A DNA stretch of 64,000 bases. Origin: Aphelenchoides besseyi (Eukaryota; Nematoda; Chromadorea; Rhabditida; Aphelenchoididae). Positions 36,714 through 48,523 of this stretch are shown here, piece by piece. The position numbers and the translations under genes are program-made. The notes beneath the pieces are model-generated. The model did no database searches, was not told where the DNA came from, and was given only the letters and a program-made list of their open reading frames with translations. The stretch is from NCBI GenBank assembly GCA_024699855.1, contig JAMPIQ010000002.1, positions 7,440,001 through 7,504,000 on the forward strand. Direction: 5' to 3'. The first letter of the stretch is position 1. Each line of letters starts with the position of its first letter.

Positions 36714-39265
36714 ATGCTGAGGTTAACCTTGTGTTTGCTGTTACAACTCCAAATTTGCAAAACCAGCGGATGGATTCATTACGAAGAGTCTTTGATTGAG
36801 CCGGAAGAAGTAGTGGTAAATCGATCAGTAAGTGATGAAGTTTAATATTGGTTTTCAGGATAATCGTCATGAATTTTTTCTTGAAATCGAACCGAAATTA
36901 TCGATGAGTGCGGAACGAGCCTACAAATCGCTTGCTATCATCGATTACAACGTTGATACGGTTAGTCGTTCCCTGATTTCATTGAACATGTTGTTTAGTT
37001 GGGATGGGAAGAGCGAGTCGAAAATCAGCTTCAACCATGTCGTTCATTTGTTTCTGTAGCCAATAGCACATTGCCGTTGAATCAAAGCTTCTTTCAAGGT
37101 GGCGACGATTTCAGTGATATGGTGCAAGTTCATGGTTTACATGCCCGAGTTCCGGCTATCAATGGACAATTGTAAGTTTTGATTCTAGTTTCAAGTTGAC
37201 GTTTGCTTTTAAGTCCTGGTAAAACATTGGTGGTGATGTTTGGAACGGAAGTTCTAATTCGTGTTCGCAATTCTCAACTTCTCAACAGTTTAACAGCTCG
37301 AATTCATGGATTAGACAATCAATGGTATGAGGACGGTGAGGCATACGTTCAACAATGTCCGGTACCCGTTCATTCTGATTATGTTTATCGTTTCATTGCA
37401 AATCGCCAAGGAACAATGATCTTCAGAGCAGCGTTTCCGTATTTCAGTCCAATTAACAGTTTTGCTGCTCTGGTTATTGTCAAACGAAGAAACGAACGGT
37501 TGCCGATTGAGACTGGAGAATGGATCCCGTTACATGCTGAGTATATGATGTCGATTCAAGATTGGCCGTTTGTTGCTGCCAATCAACAACGAATCGGCGG
37601 TGAAAGAGATGGATTGGCGAAATGGAGTCGTGGTCTGGATCGTGATAAACCGGTTTGTACTCGTGGAGCACAAATCTATGGAAAACACGATTCACGTGTC
37701 AATGCACCTGCTGCATTGATTTTAAGTGGAAAAGGTTGGCACAATCAAACGGACATTCTGTCGCGACCTTCACGTGTTCCTTTGGCTACTTATCGCATTA
37801 AACCCGGCAACAACACGCTATTTCGAATTGCACACATCGGCTATGATTCGGGTATTCGAATTCACATCAAAGATCACGATCTGATGTTGGAAATCGCTGA
37901 CGGAACGCACACAATACCCCGACGAATTGATGCGTTGTACGTGTTTCCAGGAGAGCGTTACAACTTCTTTATCACTGGAAAAACGAATCCACAAAAACGA
38001 ATCTACAGGATTGTTACTCAAACGATCGAAAAGTTCTTGAATGTCGATGGCAAATGGGCGCCCGTCTACAGTCTGGCTAACTTGGAATATGAAATCGATG
38101 TAACAGATGACGAAAGAACACTCAATCAAGGTAACTTCTTTGTTCTTGTTTAGTTACACTTTGCATTTCAGTTGATTGGACACAAAAGAAGTGCAGCAAA
38201 GAAAACAGCAAGTGCGTGATTGCAAATTGTCCGCGACCAATCGAAGGACAATCGAAATGTTTAAGTGCCGGAGATTTGGGTTATCCCGACGAACATTCGT
38301 ATGGTGATATTCTTAAAGAACGGGTTTATAACGAAGACGAGTTTAAGGTTTGAAGTCGTTGATTGACCTTTCTGATATTTCGGTTTTCAGGAACATTTCA
38401 TTAGTGTGAACCAGAAAACAAAAGTCGACGGCTATTCGTACAAAGCACCTTCGAATATGCCGATCTACTCGAATTACACGCGAACATGTGCCGATGATCC
38501 ATGTAATAAACAAGCTGTTGCCGAAGGTCGTGCAGATTGCCGTTGTTTTCATTTGAAACAATTCAGTTTGGGCAAAATCATTCAAGTAACATAACAACTA
38601 AGCCAATTAACCTTCTGCTAATATCAGCTGGTCTTCTATAATATGGGTCCTGAACGCGAAGACGAAGCACCGCGTGAGATTCCCATGCATATTCGAAACA
38701 CTCACTTTTTCCTCGTCAAATGGGCATCTCCCGAGTATGTCAAAGGATCCGGAGAGAAACTGAAACATTTCAATCGAGACATTACCTGCGAAAATCCAGC
38801 AGTTGTATCGAAATGTTTTCAAGTTTAATTCCTTTATTTTACAGTCTGGTTGTTTCGATGGCCATTGGACTAATTCGTCGTGGAGTCGCGGTAACTTGGC
38901 GGGAATGAGTGCATCACCGGCACTCCGAGACACGGTAATCGTTCCGTACGGAGGTTATATTGTCATAAGGTTATCGTACTTTGTTTATAATTCGAGTAAT
39001 AGGTTGTCTTAGATTTCGGGCTGAGAAAGCCGGATGGTTCATGGCCGAGAGTATGCGCTCATCGGAACGACAATCAGGAATTGCATTTGCTTTTCGAATC
39101 GGAACAACAGAACAAATTCCACAACCACCATCTGATTTCCCGAAAGATTGCGGGACTTACGAATCGCCTCCGGTTAGTTACGAGTAATCAGCTCGCTTTT
39201 ATGTTCGAATATTTCAGTTGAGTCTCGAACAAAGAGAATCCGTTTTCCGAACAATCAACATGTAA
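36714..39265 (+). CDS. Multicopper-oxidase-like secreted protein lacking copper ligands
   Basis: Laccase/ferroxidase fold with three cupredoxin domains. The ATG at 36714 opens a signal peptide (MLRLTLCLLLQLQICKTSGW). The first domain keeps VPAINGQFPGKTLVVMFGTE and NSLTARIHGLDNQWYEDGEA then YVQQCPVPVHSDYVYRF. The middle domain has ALILSGKGWHNQT, FRIAHIGYDSGIRIHIKDHD and VFPGERYNFFI. The third has LKQFSLGKIIQ and EIPMHIRNTHFFLVKW, then TVIVPYGGYIVIR and AGWFMAESMRSSERQSGIAF. Where active enzymes have HWHG, WYHSH, HPxHLHGH and HCHIxxH, this protein has RIHG, MIFRAAF, IPMHIRNTH and MAESMRSS. The trinuclear site and type 1 site are thus gone, while glycine/proline scaffolding is kept. Likely a non-enzymatic secreted protein. 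Confidence 0.87.
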
Positions 39266-40414
39266 TTTCATAGTCTGCTTTTTGTAACGATCTTCGTCTT
39301 TGCCATTAAATCGAACGACTTTGAATGTTTCAAATCTATGCAAATGAATGCCCCCTGTGGTTTGACTTCCTTCGATTTTCCGTCTTTTGAACCGGAAACT
39401 CGGGAGCGGATTTCGACGTATTTCCGGTCAACTTCGCGGTTCCTCTCAACCGTAGGATAATCACACCTTTCTGCAGCTTAAAGCTTCTAGATATCGTTTA
39501 ACATAGGCTTCATGTCAGCAGCTCGTTGTCATCGAATCTTTTTAAGTTGACTTTCGGTCGATAGTCGAATTCGAAGTCGATTTCGTTCACGCGTCAAAAC
39601 AGAAATTCAATTTACTTCAAAGTCGTTTTTTCTTTCGAGATAAAAAGCGCTGAAAGGATCTTGGCATAAATTATTAAATCGACCTTACCGTGTGAATTCC
39701 CTAGAGTGCTGAATTGATTGGCACGTCCAACTGTCCGTCAACGTCCGTTCGGCAGAAAGCCGCGAAATGAACGGGAAACATACTACTCGTAAGGAACTTC
39801 GTCAACCTCCATTCGGCTCTTTTGTCCGCCGTGTCCTCATTGGCTTTCGACAACAAAAGCCATTTACAGGCTTTTCAGAACGGTCGCCTTTCAAACTTCC
39901 AAAGAACCTGAATCACTCAATTCGATTTCCTTTTCGCGATCAACAAATCACGACTATAGGAAATGTTTTCTCTTCCTCGACTTACCGTTCACTTATTTCA
40001 AATTTTGCAAAGTCGAGTGTACGTCGAGACATTCGATTTCCGGTACTCGAATATTTTCCGTTGACGTGCCTTCACAAGACCATTGACTTTGTTCTCAAAA
40101 ATTTGTATCTTCGGTTTATTTTAATCCACTTGTCTCTTCGTTTTCTCTAAAGATTTCACGTTGCTAACGATAAGTGAACGTTGTGAATTACGGTAATTAG
40201 TCAAATTAATACGAATTCTTTACGTCATGTGATGTACTCTCTACTATCTATGTACTTGTGTTTTTATGCTCAAGTTCTCATCAGAAAATCTTTTCCATTT
40301 TTAATTACAACCTTCCGTTTGACAGAAGTTTAAAGTTTGCACGCGACATTCGAGATGTCACGTTAATTCGTCTTATGAATAGTGGCTTTTGGCTGTTTGA
40401 TTATCTGTTTTCAG
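39266..40414. other. 1.15 kb without a recognisable gene
   Basis: T-rich plus strand between two plus-strand genes. The 127-residue frame at 39767 lacks any motif. A TTTTCAG acceptor abuts the next ATG at 40415. Confidence 0.4.
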
Positions 40415-42156
40415 ATGTCCTTCCGTTGCCTTCTCGTTCTTTTCTTTGTATTCTTAAGTTCTTCTCTTGCCATGAATTCGAGATCGAATTCGACAGGAAT
40501 GTCGGCCACTTCAATGCTTATGGACGAACTTTTTTCAACTTATGATCGTCGTATACGACCGTTTGCTGAAGACGATCGAGCTGTCCAGGTGCATATGTCT
40601 ATTGTACTTGGTATCTTAATTGACATTCGAGAAAATGAGCAGATTGCTTGTTATGTTGTGAGTCACACGCAACGTTGGATCGATAGACGTTTAACGTAAT
40701 TGAAAGAACTAAACAATACAAGATTGACTTTTAAGATGGCGACCAAGAGAATGGAATGGAACGAAAGAATTGATCGCTCCACTCGCGGATGTGTGGCAGC
40801 CAAGAATATTTGTCTATAATTCAATGTTGACTACGGATATGCTACCGCACGCCAAAAACGATGTTCGGCTTAAATACACGGGCGAGATCAAAATCAATGT
40901 TCCCCAGTATTTGGAAGCAATTTGTGTAAGGAAGAAGCAGTTGATGACTCAAACAGAAAATTTCGAATTTAAGCGACTATCAATTGAAAACTTCCCATTT
41001 GATTATGAATATTGCGCTATAGCATTGGCATCTCCATTGCTTACGATCCAGGAAATGGAATGCATTTCACATCAACCGTTGCCCGATCAATCGTATTTTG
41101 CCGGAAATGCTGAATGGGTTTGTTTTAATGAAATAATCAACAACTTCAATTATAGGAATTGATCAACGTTACTGCTCGGCACATGAGCTTTTCTGAAGAA
41201 GGCGAAATACGTAGCGAAATACAATACATATTTCTTTTTCGAAGAAAGTATACCCCGAATCTGAAGGATTCGAACTTATTCCATGATTTTAGAGCAATCT
41301 TCTACATCGCTGTGATCGTTATTCCAATTATGCTCATAAGCGCATTATCTCTCATGGGCATCTTCTCAACAATTGCGGACAACGAAGCACGAAATGACAA
41401 AGCTGGATTGGGCTTATCGAGCTTACTATCTCTCTCGGTGATCTTAGGTTCGAAAAGATGTCTCTTATTATTGACAATATTTATTTGCAGGCATCTTATC
41501 CGACGCGCTACCTCGAACCAACTCATTACCATTGCTGGGAGTGTATATCTTGACAGTGATTTTGATTTGCGCGTTCGCTGTCGGTTTGTCGCTCGTTCTA
41601 TCGGCCGTATCCCGAAAACTTGTCGAAGTAGGCGAGAAGAGTTTAGTTAAATCAAATAAGTTGTTTAGAAAGGTCGAGTGCCTTCTTCGTTCACTTACCG
41701 GCTCGTTTGTCTCCAGCCGAAGAAGTTCACGAAATCACGTGTTTCACGACGTTCCATCTTTCGACCGTCGCTTACAGTTACTCTAACAAATGGAGTGGAG
41801 AAAACAAAAACAAGTGCCACAACAATTGGAAACCCAACGACGAAGCCCGAAGAAGACAGCGGGTAAGATAGAAATTCCTGCGATCTTCGAGTTCTTTGGT
41901 TTTCAGATTCCAATTTCAAGATCTCGCCAAAATCTACAAAGCCATTTGTTATTTGACTGAAGAACAAAGACATATCAAACGCAAAGTTGACCGTAAACAA
42001 ATGAAGTTGCTAATCGAACAAGAGTGGTACGCGGTCTTTAGCAGAATTAACTTCGCCCTATTGGTCATCTTCGAGATTCTGAATTCGATTGCTTTACTAT
42101 TCTTTCTGCAGTACGCTTTCGCACCTCCACAACCAATGCGTGAACCGTTGGTTTAA
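40415..42156 (+). CDS. Cys-loop ligand-gated ion channel subunit, copy 1
   Basis: Nicotinic-type pentameric channel subunit. The ATG at 40415 follows an acceptor directly; signal peptide MSFRCLLVLFFVFLSSSLA. The ligand domain has TYDRRIRPFAEDDRAVQVHM, SHTQRWIDRRLTWRPREWNG and VWQPRIFVYNSMLTTDML. The Cys-loop forms across an intron: C RLSIENFPFDYEY C, exactly 13 residues between the cysteines. There is no vicinal Cys pair in loop C, so by position it is a non-alpha type. TM1: AIFYIAVIVIPIMLISALSL. TM2 is preceded by NDKAG and reads LGLSSLLSLSVILGILSDAL; the acidic residue before Lys suggests cation selectivity. TM3: LLGVYILTVILICAFAVGL. TM4: INFALLVIFEILNSIALLFF, ending REPLV. A close paralogue follows. 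Confidence 0.9.
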
Positions 42157-43429
42157 ACTAATTCTTATGCCTCTGTGCCATTATGTTTGTACATATCCTT
42201 TGATAAACGAGATTAATGAATTCAAAAAAGAAATAGACAATGGAAATCGATTGAAAACACCAAAAGAAAGTCGAATTTACATGGCGTTCATTGTATAGAT
42301 GATGGGAACATTCATTAATGGTTCTGGGAAGTAAAAAACCGGAAGTTGACTCTGAAATCATTTCAAGTTCATCAGACCAGAAACTAGGTTTCTAATTGAC
42401 GAATGCTTTTCACTATTCCCAAGACTTATTAGCCGTTTATAGACGCATAAAAGAAGCAATACTGTTGCCTACGTAATTCAATTTTGAAACGTTGTATTGC
42501 ACAAAGAACACGCCGTTCCATCCATTCGAACTGTGGTCAAAGAACGAGCTTTTTGGCATTTAAATTGTGTTGAGTATTATTTCTATTTGAAGAAGATTTT
42601 GATGATCATTTAATTACCGTATCCATAAGCATTGGTTATCATCATTGGTTTTACGTGCAAGTCTAATCATCAACATTTTCTCTTTGGTCACGAAAATTCT
42701 CACCATCATAAAAGAGTGTTGGGAGTTGGTTGACAGTTGAGTATTCGAATGCAAGCGGGACTTGCAGTTTCGTCTTCTCATATCATCGACTTTCGGCCTT
42801 GAAACCGTTGAGGCGGAGTCAATTTCGTGGGTGTTGAGCTGGAAACGTGAAGTCGCGACCTACGACGTTAATGTTTCTTTGTTGTTTTCGAAGAGAAAGT
42901 TCGTCAGTTCAAGAAGGAAACTTTGAAGTCCGAATAAACATTTTAGTTTTGTTTTGACCTTAAATTGCCTAGAGACACTGGATTGAACGAATGGCAAAAA
43001 CACTTCAGATTCTGCACGTTCTTTTGACTATGAACTTACGTTTGTTTTTTAAGTACCATTTGATTATTGCAACTAACAAAGATTTCGAATTTGCTTTCGT
43101 CTCTCTTTGTATCACTTGTCAAGTTTGCAATCGTCAGTTTTGCTTCAAATTTCGACTTGTCACTAATCAGTGTCTTTTACATATCGAAGTCCTTGTTTTC
43201 TTGAACTTGATGTTATAAACACAAAAAGGTGATTACAACAATTAACTTCAATTCTCGTTTGCATTCTTTTTCTAATCCAATTGATCGTTGTCGAGTTGAT
43301 TTTGGTTTTTTATCACTTGTCTTTCTCAGATTTCAGAAGTAAACGTCAATGACCGTGTATATCGAATTACCTCCAACTCACTCAATGCAAATGTTTCAAA
43401 GTCTCACAACAAGTTTTTAGCAGTCGGTT
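42157..43429. other. 1.27 kb between the two channel genes
   Basis: 3' UTR of copy 1 and 5' flank of copy 2, T-rich on the plus strand. No exon supported. A TTTTTAG acceptor lies nine bases before the copy 2 ATG. Confidence 0.4.
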
Positions 43430-45556
43430 ATGCAGCTGCTATATTTTCTACTGCTCTCAACAGTTCGATTAATCGATGGTATGTTTTCGGTAATCGAACC
43501 AATAAATGAACAGTTTAGCGAATCCGTCAGAGCTATTGGATCGTCTGTTATCCAAATACGATAAACGTGTTCGCCCGTACGCTGATGAGCAAAAACCGGT
43601 CACAATTCAGATGACTATCGTTCTGTCAATACTTACAGAACTTCGAGAGAGTGAACAGACTGCCGCGTTTGTTGTAAGCTTTTGACGTTTTATCGCTAAT
43701 TTTACTTCTTTTTGAGATATCCCACATACAAAGGTAGAATCTTGTCGGGTTTCCTTTCCACCCGAACTCTTTATTTCCGCTCATTTGATCATTCAAATTT
43801 GATCGTCAACCGGCAGGTTTGAGCTTTTGATTTTCAATAGGCAGCGCTCTAGACTTCTCGATCATTCAGTTCATATCTAATAAGAAGTTGAACTGCGTTT
43901 AAATTTCTTCAAATTTGTATTTTGTCCACTAAAAAAGGGGTTTTGTTGCATTGAAAAGCAATTGGTTTGTACGAAATGAAAAGGCTTGAACGCAAAATCG
44001 AGCTCAAGATGATCAGTTGGAAAGCTGGAAGAAGAAATCGATCGTTCAAACCAATGACGAAACGTGAGAATGAAATAAAAGTCAAAAAATGGGATGATAT
44101 GTTCGGAAAATTGTTGGGTGGAAAGAAATGCCGACAAGTCCCTCAGGTATTCTGATCCGAGGTTGCGCTGGAATCCCGACGAAACAAACAATCTCAAACA
44201 ACTTGTCGTGCCAGTTTCATCGTTGTGGATTCCCAAATTGTTTATTTATAATTCCGTGGAGACTAAGGATATGCTTGGATCGGAACGATTCGATGCTCGA
44301 GTTCAACATACCGGAGAAGTATATCATACATCATTCTTTAGACAGTATTCAATTAGATTAGGATCAATTTACCCCAATTTGTCTCAACCATTTGTCGACT
44401 TAAAATCGACTTTTTTCCATTTGACACTCAGTTTTGTCCAGTGGCATTGGCTTCTCCTTTACTCAATACGAATGAACAAATCGTGAACGCTTCCCAACCC
44501 CCAAAAGATAGTTACTTCACAGGTTTAGAGTTATAATAAATGAACGGCTATAAATTATGGAGTTTAGGAAACGCGGAGTGGGAAATTATAAATGTGACCG
44601 TGAGATCTATGAGCTTCATGGAGGTAAAGCGATGTGTCATGAAATTATTAATTGATTGTATCTTAGGACGGAGAATATCGAGTGGAAGTTCTATACATAA
44701 TGCATCTGCGCAGACGAGCTGTGTACTACTTGACAGTGGTCGTTGCACCTTGTTTCTTGATATCCTCCCTTTCAATTCTTGGAGTCTTCGGTCCAACAGA
44801 TAATAACGGTCCGAGAACGGAAAAAGTCGGGTTAGGACTTGGAAGCTTATTGGCGCTGGTTGGCTTATTCTATTGCTTTTATATCGTTGTGATTTAGGTT
44901 GTCCTACTCGATCTCATTTCAAATTCGTTGCCACGTAGCGACTCAGTAAGCTTGCTGGGCTATTTTATTATAGCCATCATCCTGCTTTGTGCAAGTGCAG
45001 TCGCTGTCAGTACCTTATTGTTGGGTTTGAATCGTAAATTAATCGATTCACACAAAATGCCATCAAATATCGCTTACACGATTGCTCTGCTACAAGCTCC
45101 AAAACATCAAAGTGACTATTGGCAAGCGGGTTTGAACAATATGGACTATTTCGATGGATTGACAGTTACACCGTAGTTCAACCATTCGATTGAAAACCAA
45201 TGCTTGTGATTTTAGACCGAAGTTTCCCGATCTGGCCGCCCTTTTCAACCGCGTGCAAGAGATTGCTCAAACACAAATCGAATTCCGAAAGATACAACAA
45301 AAAAGGAAATGCTATAACGCGGTAATTATGAAGACATGTAAGCACTGTAACAGTTCATTTTAGGTTGAAAAAGAGTGGAATCGTAGGAGTCAAATATATG
45401 TTATTTGTGCATTGAATGAATATTTCAGGTGTATTCTCGAGAATCGACTACCTACTATTGTTCATCTTCGAGGCCTTAAATCTGCTCATTTTGATTCTAT
45501 TCCTCAGACAAAGTTGGCTTCCACTACCCACGTTGCCCGACGACTTTTCGGTTTGA
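43430..45556 (+). CDS. Cys-loop ligand-gated ion channel subunit, copy 2
   Basis: Tandem paralogue of the gene at 40415. Signal peptide MQLLYFLLLSTVRLIDA. The ligand domain has KYDKRVRPYADEQKPVTIQM, then AAFV|ISHIQR|YSDPRLRWNPDE, where ISHIQR comes from a 17-nt micro-exon (43717-43733). SLWIPKLFIYNSVETKDML follows, then TGE joined to IRINLPQFVSTIC. The Cys-loop is C RLKIDFFPFDTQF C, again 13 residues between cysteines. Then GNAEWEIINVTVRSMSF and TM1 (AVYYLTVVVAPCFLISSLSI). TM2 follows RTEKVG: LGLGSLLALVVLLDLISNSL. TM3: LLGYFIIAIILLCASAVAVS. TM4: IDYLLLFIFEALNLLILILF, ending PDDFSV. No vicinal Cys pair. The TEKVG before TM2 predicts cation selectivity. All splice junctions were chosen so that the reading matches copy 1. 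Confidence 0.9.
43717..43733 (+). other. 17-nt micro-exon in channel copy 2
   Basis: ATATCCCACATACAAAG lies between a TTTGAG acceptor and a GTAGAATC donor and encodes ISHIQ plus two bases of an Arg codon. It matches the VSHTQR segment of copy 1, which is not split there. The flanking introns are 43674-43716 (43 nt) and 43734-44146 (413 nt). Confidence 0.75.
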
Positions 45557-46649
45557 TTCTTTGAACGCAATTTATTGCTTAAATAAACGGGTTACACTGA
45601 CTATTTGGCTCAATAGAAAAACTTTTACAATTTACACAAACTTCAAAAATCGAGAATTTACTTATAACTGAAGAATACAATATACAAAAACCGGAACTTC
45701 ATTTATGAATCTTTCCTTGATCCTCGTTGCATCATCAGTTGTCTTTGATAGTGCGAAGGCGTGAAGCTTTTACGCGTTTGTTTTATCCTAAAGGTTTTCT
45801 TTCTTCTTCGCTTCTAAGTCATAAAATTCTTTTCTGGCGCAAAAGCTCGCGTTCTTACTGTCGATTTGTTGAGAAGTAATTCGAAGGGGAATGTTTATGG
45901 TCCTCTGGTTGCGTCTGATCGGTGGGAATTTGCGTTTAACTCAAACGGTGGACCATCGAGCCGCTTGTGCGTTGAAGTCGACTGGCGAGTGAGCAGGTGT
46001 TTAAGGCGTAGATTCGACTGCGATTCGCACGGCGCAGAGGAAAATGAGTTTAATCATATTCAGCAGGACTTTTTCTCGTATGAACCAAAAGCTGTTTTTC
46101 AAGGGAATTTTGTTGTAAAACGTGGTGGTCGGGAATCGTTTGCGATCACGAGATTTGACCGTAGAATAAGGTTCCCGACGATCGAACGGCATTTGGCGTT
46201 TGCGTGAGACGGTCGATCGTTTCGCAATTCTGCTGTTTGGTCCAGTTTCGGTGTCGTTCGAAGTTCAAACGTTCGGAGTTGTTGGGAGTGAGAGGCGCAG
46301 GCAGCACAGACGCCCGTTTTTGTCCACAGAACGCGAAGATTTTCTTATTTTGCGCGTATTCTTTTTTGCGTGCGGACGCTGCTTTTGTTTCTGACCCAAC
46401 GGTTTTTGTTGCTTCCACATCAATCGGCCATTCGCACGGCGTCGTGAATTTGAATTTTAAGGTCATTCGACGTCTATTCGTTTTTTCGTGTTTTGCGCTT
46501 TCGCCGCAACTTCTTTTGCGATCATCTGCGGAGCGTAGGACGAAAAGAGTTCGTTTGAAAGCAGAAGTCGTTGAAACGTTTGAACAAAACCGCAAAAGAT
46601 CTTCCGGTGCTTGCGATTGACTTGTTTCAAGTTGACATTTCGTTTTTAG
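45557..46649. other. 1.1 kb without a secure gene
   Basis: T-rich plus strand. Long open frames occur on both strands around 46146-46793 but none shows a motif. It may hold the upstream exons of the exon candidate at 46650. Confidence 0.35.
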
Positions 46650-46829
46650 GAGTTCCATGAACCACTTGATCAACGTGTCGCTGACTTGCAGAAATTGACT
46701 TTGGAACAAATCGAAACACAAGACGGTCAAGCGAAGCCTCCGGCCGCAATTCCACACGATACGACGCCGAAACCTTCGATCTTCAAATATCACGTTCTAC
46801 GTGTAATAATCAACAATTTATTTCAATAA
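46650..46829 (+). CDS. Candidate 3' exon of an unidentified plus-strand gene
   Basis: A TTTTTAG acceptor ends at 46649. The next 59 codons read as normal soluble protein: EFHEPLDQRVADLQKLTLEQ, then IETQDGQAKPPAAIPHDTTP and KPSIFKYHVLRV, to TAA, with AATAAA just after. Delta-COP ends 49 bases further on the opposite strand, so convergent 3' ends fit. No upstream exon joins in frame with certainty; a donor at the GTCGTTG near 46569 would work in phase. I do not recognise the protein. It could also be a chance open frame. Confidence 0.35.
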   Translation, partial: EFHEPLDQRVADLQKLTLEQIETQDGQAKPPAAIPHDTTPKPSIFKYHVLRVIINNLFQ

Positions 46830-46877
46830 ACAATCAACAAACAATAAAGAGAAAGACATTAGACCACAACCAGCGGC

Positions 46878-47921
46878 TTAAACGATGTGGTACTTCTGGA
46901 TTGCCATTTGGGTTTTTGACGAAAAAGGTATCGGCTCATTCGATTCAAATGGAGTCACTCGGTCAACCTATAAATGCAATAAAATTCCAACGCAAATCGA
47001 AAGCGACTCACTTTAATTTTACAGTAAAATTGTTTGAAGAGAAGGAACATGAACGGAGGAGAAACGATTCGATTTGCTCTTTGGAATTTTGAACTCCAAT
47101 GCGCCGGTTTTGTTCGTGTCATCAACTAATGCAATCGTCCACATCAAAACCTTCGTCTGTGGCGAGTAGTTGTGTTGGCCGTCACATTTTGAAACGACGG
47201 GAACCGTAGCAGTTCTAAACGAAAAGTGAGTGAAACGGAAATCGCACGGTGATTTTGACGTCGTTTAATACCAAGTCTGCAGTTGCAATGTATACTCGAT
47301 GTTAACCCTGCATCCACTCGATGAGTTGTTTGAACGAACGCTCACTGAAAGATTTGTGGTCTCAGAAAATTCTTCTTATAAACTCACAAGTCAACGGCAA
47401 CAATGCTTTTTCTTTCAATTGCAGTCGCCAATTCAAAACGTCGATATCGGTGTGCAAGGCAAACGGTTTTCGTGGGTTTTTGAGGCGCAAAACCGAATGC
47501 ATTTGCCACGCTAATTCGTCGATGCGCGCAGGCACTCGAACTTGTGCACCTGATTCGTCTCGACTGTTTGCGCGTATTGCAACGGTATTGTATTTGGCCT
47601 CCGTGATGTTGAGTTTGATGCTTCCTGTAATGTCCGCAACTTCCAAAGCTCCGTTTCTCTTTATCTTCGCAACCAAATATTCGCTCAGCTTGACATGAAC
47701 TTTTTGTTGATGAGAAAAAACCCAAATGCGAGGTTAATTGTTGATACTTTTAACTAACCTTGTCGACTTCCGCCACAACGTCAGTCGTACGTTTGTCGGT
47801 TAACTCATTTGAAGCCTAAAACAAAATAAGAGATTAAAAGAAGTGTGAACATACTTACCGTATCTGGCAATGGGTCGCCAGCCTTTTTCGGCGTTATCTT
47901 GAACAGCCGTTTTGGATCCAT
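46878..47921 (-). CDS. Delta-COP-like protein consisting only of the mu-homology domain
   Basis: Homologous to the C-terminal half of coatomer subunit delta (archain). The ATG at 47921 lies four bases after an ATTTAG acceptor. Exons: MDPKRLFKITPKKAGDPLPD; a short linker SNELTDKRTTDVVAEVDK; then VHVKLSEYLVAKIKRNGALE, ITGSIKLNITEAKYNTVAIR and HSVLRLKNPRKPFALHTDID followed by VLNWRLQLKEKALLPLT; TATVPVVSKCDGQHNYSPQT with KVLMWTIALVDDTNKTGALE; and the end PIPFSSKTQMAIQKYHIV. These track delta-COP's domain down to its final residues. The N-terminal longin domain that joins delta- to beta-COP is absent: the first exon has no similarity to it and no upstream exon is seen. Either a shortened paralogue or an alternative form; the coatomer role is inferred. 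Confidence 0.8.
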
Positions 47922-48511
47922 CGCGCTAAATGACTGAGCGCAAGCGCGCAGCAGCCGATCATTCTGCGCGCACAAACTACAAAACTCGGGACATGTGGGC
48001 GGGGAAAAGATCGTTCGAAATGTAACGGCGATTCGCTTTTCTATTGGGAACATTCGGACAGACACCATCTTCCTCTTGATCAACAACAACACGAATCAAT
48101 TCAGTCGGGTACTTATTCAAGGATCTAAACTCTCGGACATCTTCATTTCTTTACTCACTCAGATGGTTTTGCTCGATAGCCATTTGGAATTCGTCCAATA
48201 GGATTTGCGGTCTTTTCTTAAATTTGTTGTCTTATGAGCTTGTTTTCTGTCTATAATCCGCAATCATTCCATTCTCACCGGTAATATAAACGTGCAGACT
48301 TCTAAATCATTTAATAATCAAGTTTTTTTATGACAACCAGAACAAACAACATAAAAATATCCATGGCAGAAGATGGAGTTAGAATCTCAATACACATTCG
48401 AAATACCTCGCGTTCTTTAGCTTTAAAGTCTGTGGAAACAAAGTGAGTGGTTAGTTGAGTAGACTGCCGAGTCTTCTCGGTACCCGTAAAGATAAATGGA
48501 ATCATAAGCGA
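47922..48511. other. Gap between the Crumbs-like and delta-COP-like genes
   Basis: About 590 bases, both neighbours on the minus strand. No exon supported; probably the 3' UTR of the Crumbs-like gene and the delta-COP-like 5' flank. Confidence 0.4.
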
Positions 48512-48523
48512 TCAAATCAGACG

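Noticed and set aside
39767..40150. 127-residue open frame on the plus strand
   Set aside because: No recognisable family, no introns in a gene-dense spliced region, and no acceptor before the ATG.
46146..46793. 215-residue open frame on the minus strand
   Set aside because: It overlaps the better plus-strand exon candidate, has no motif, and mirrors T-rich sequence on the other strand.
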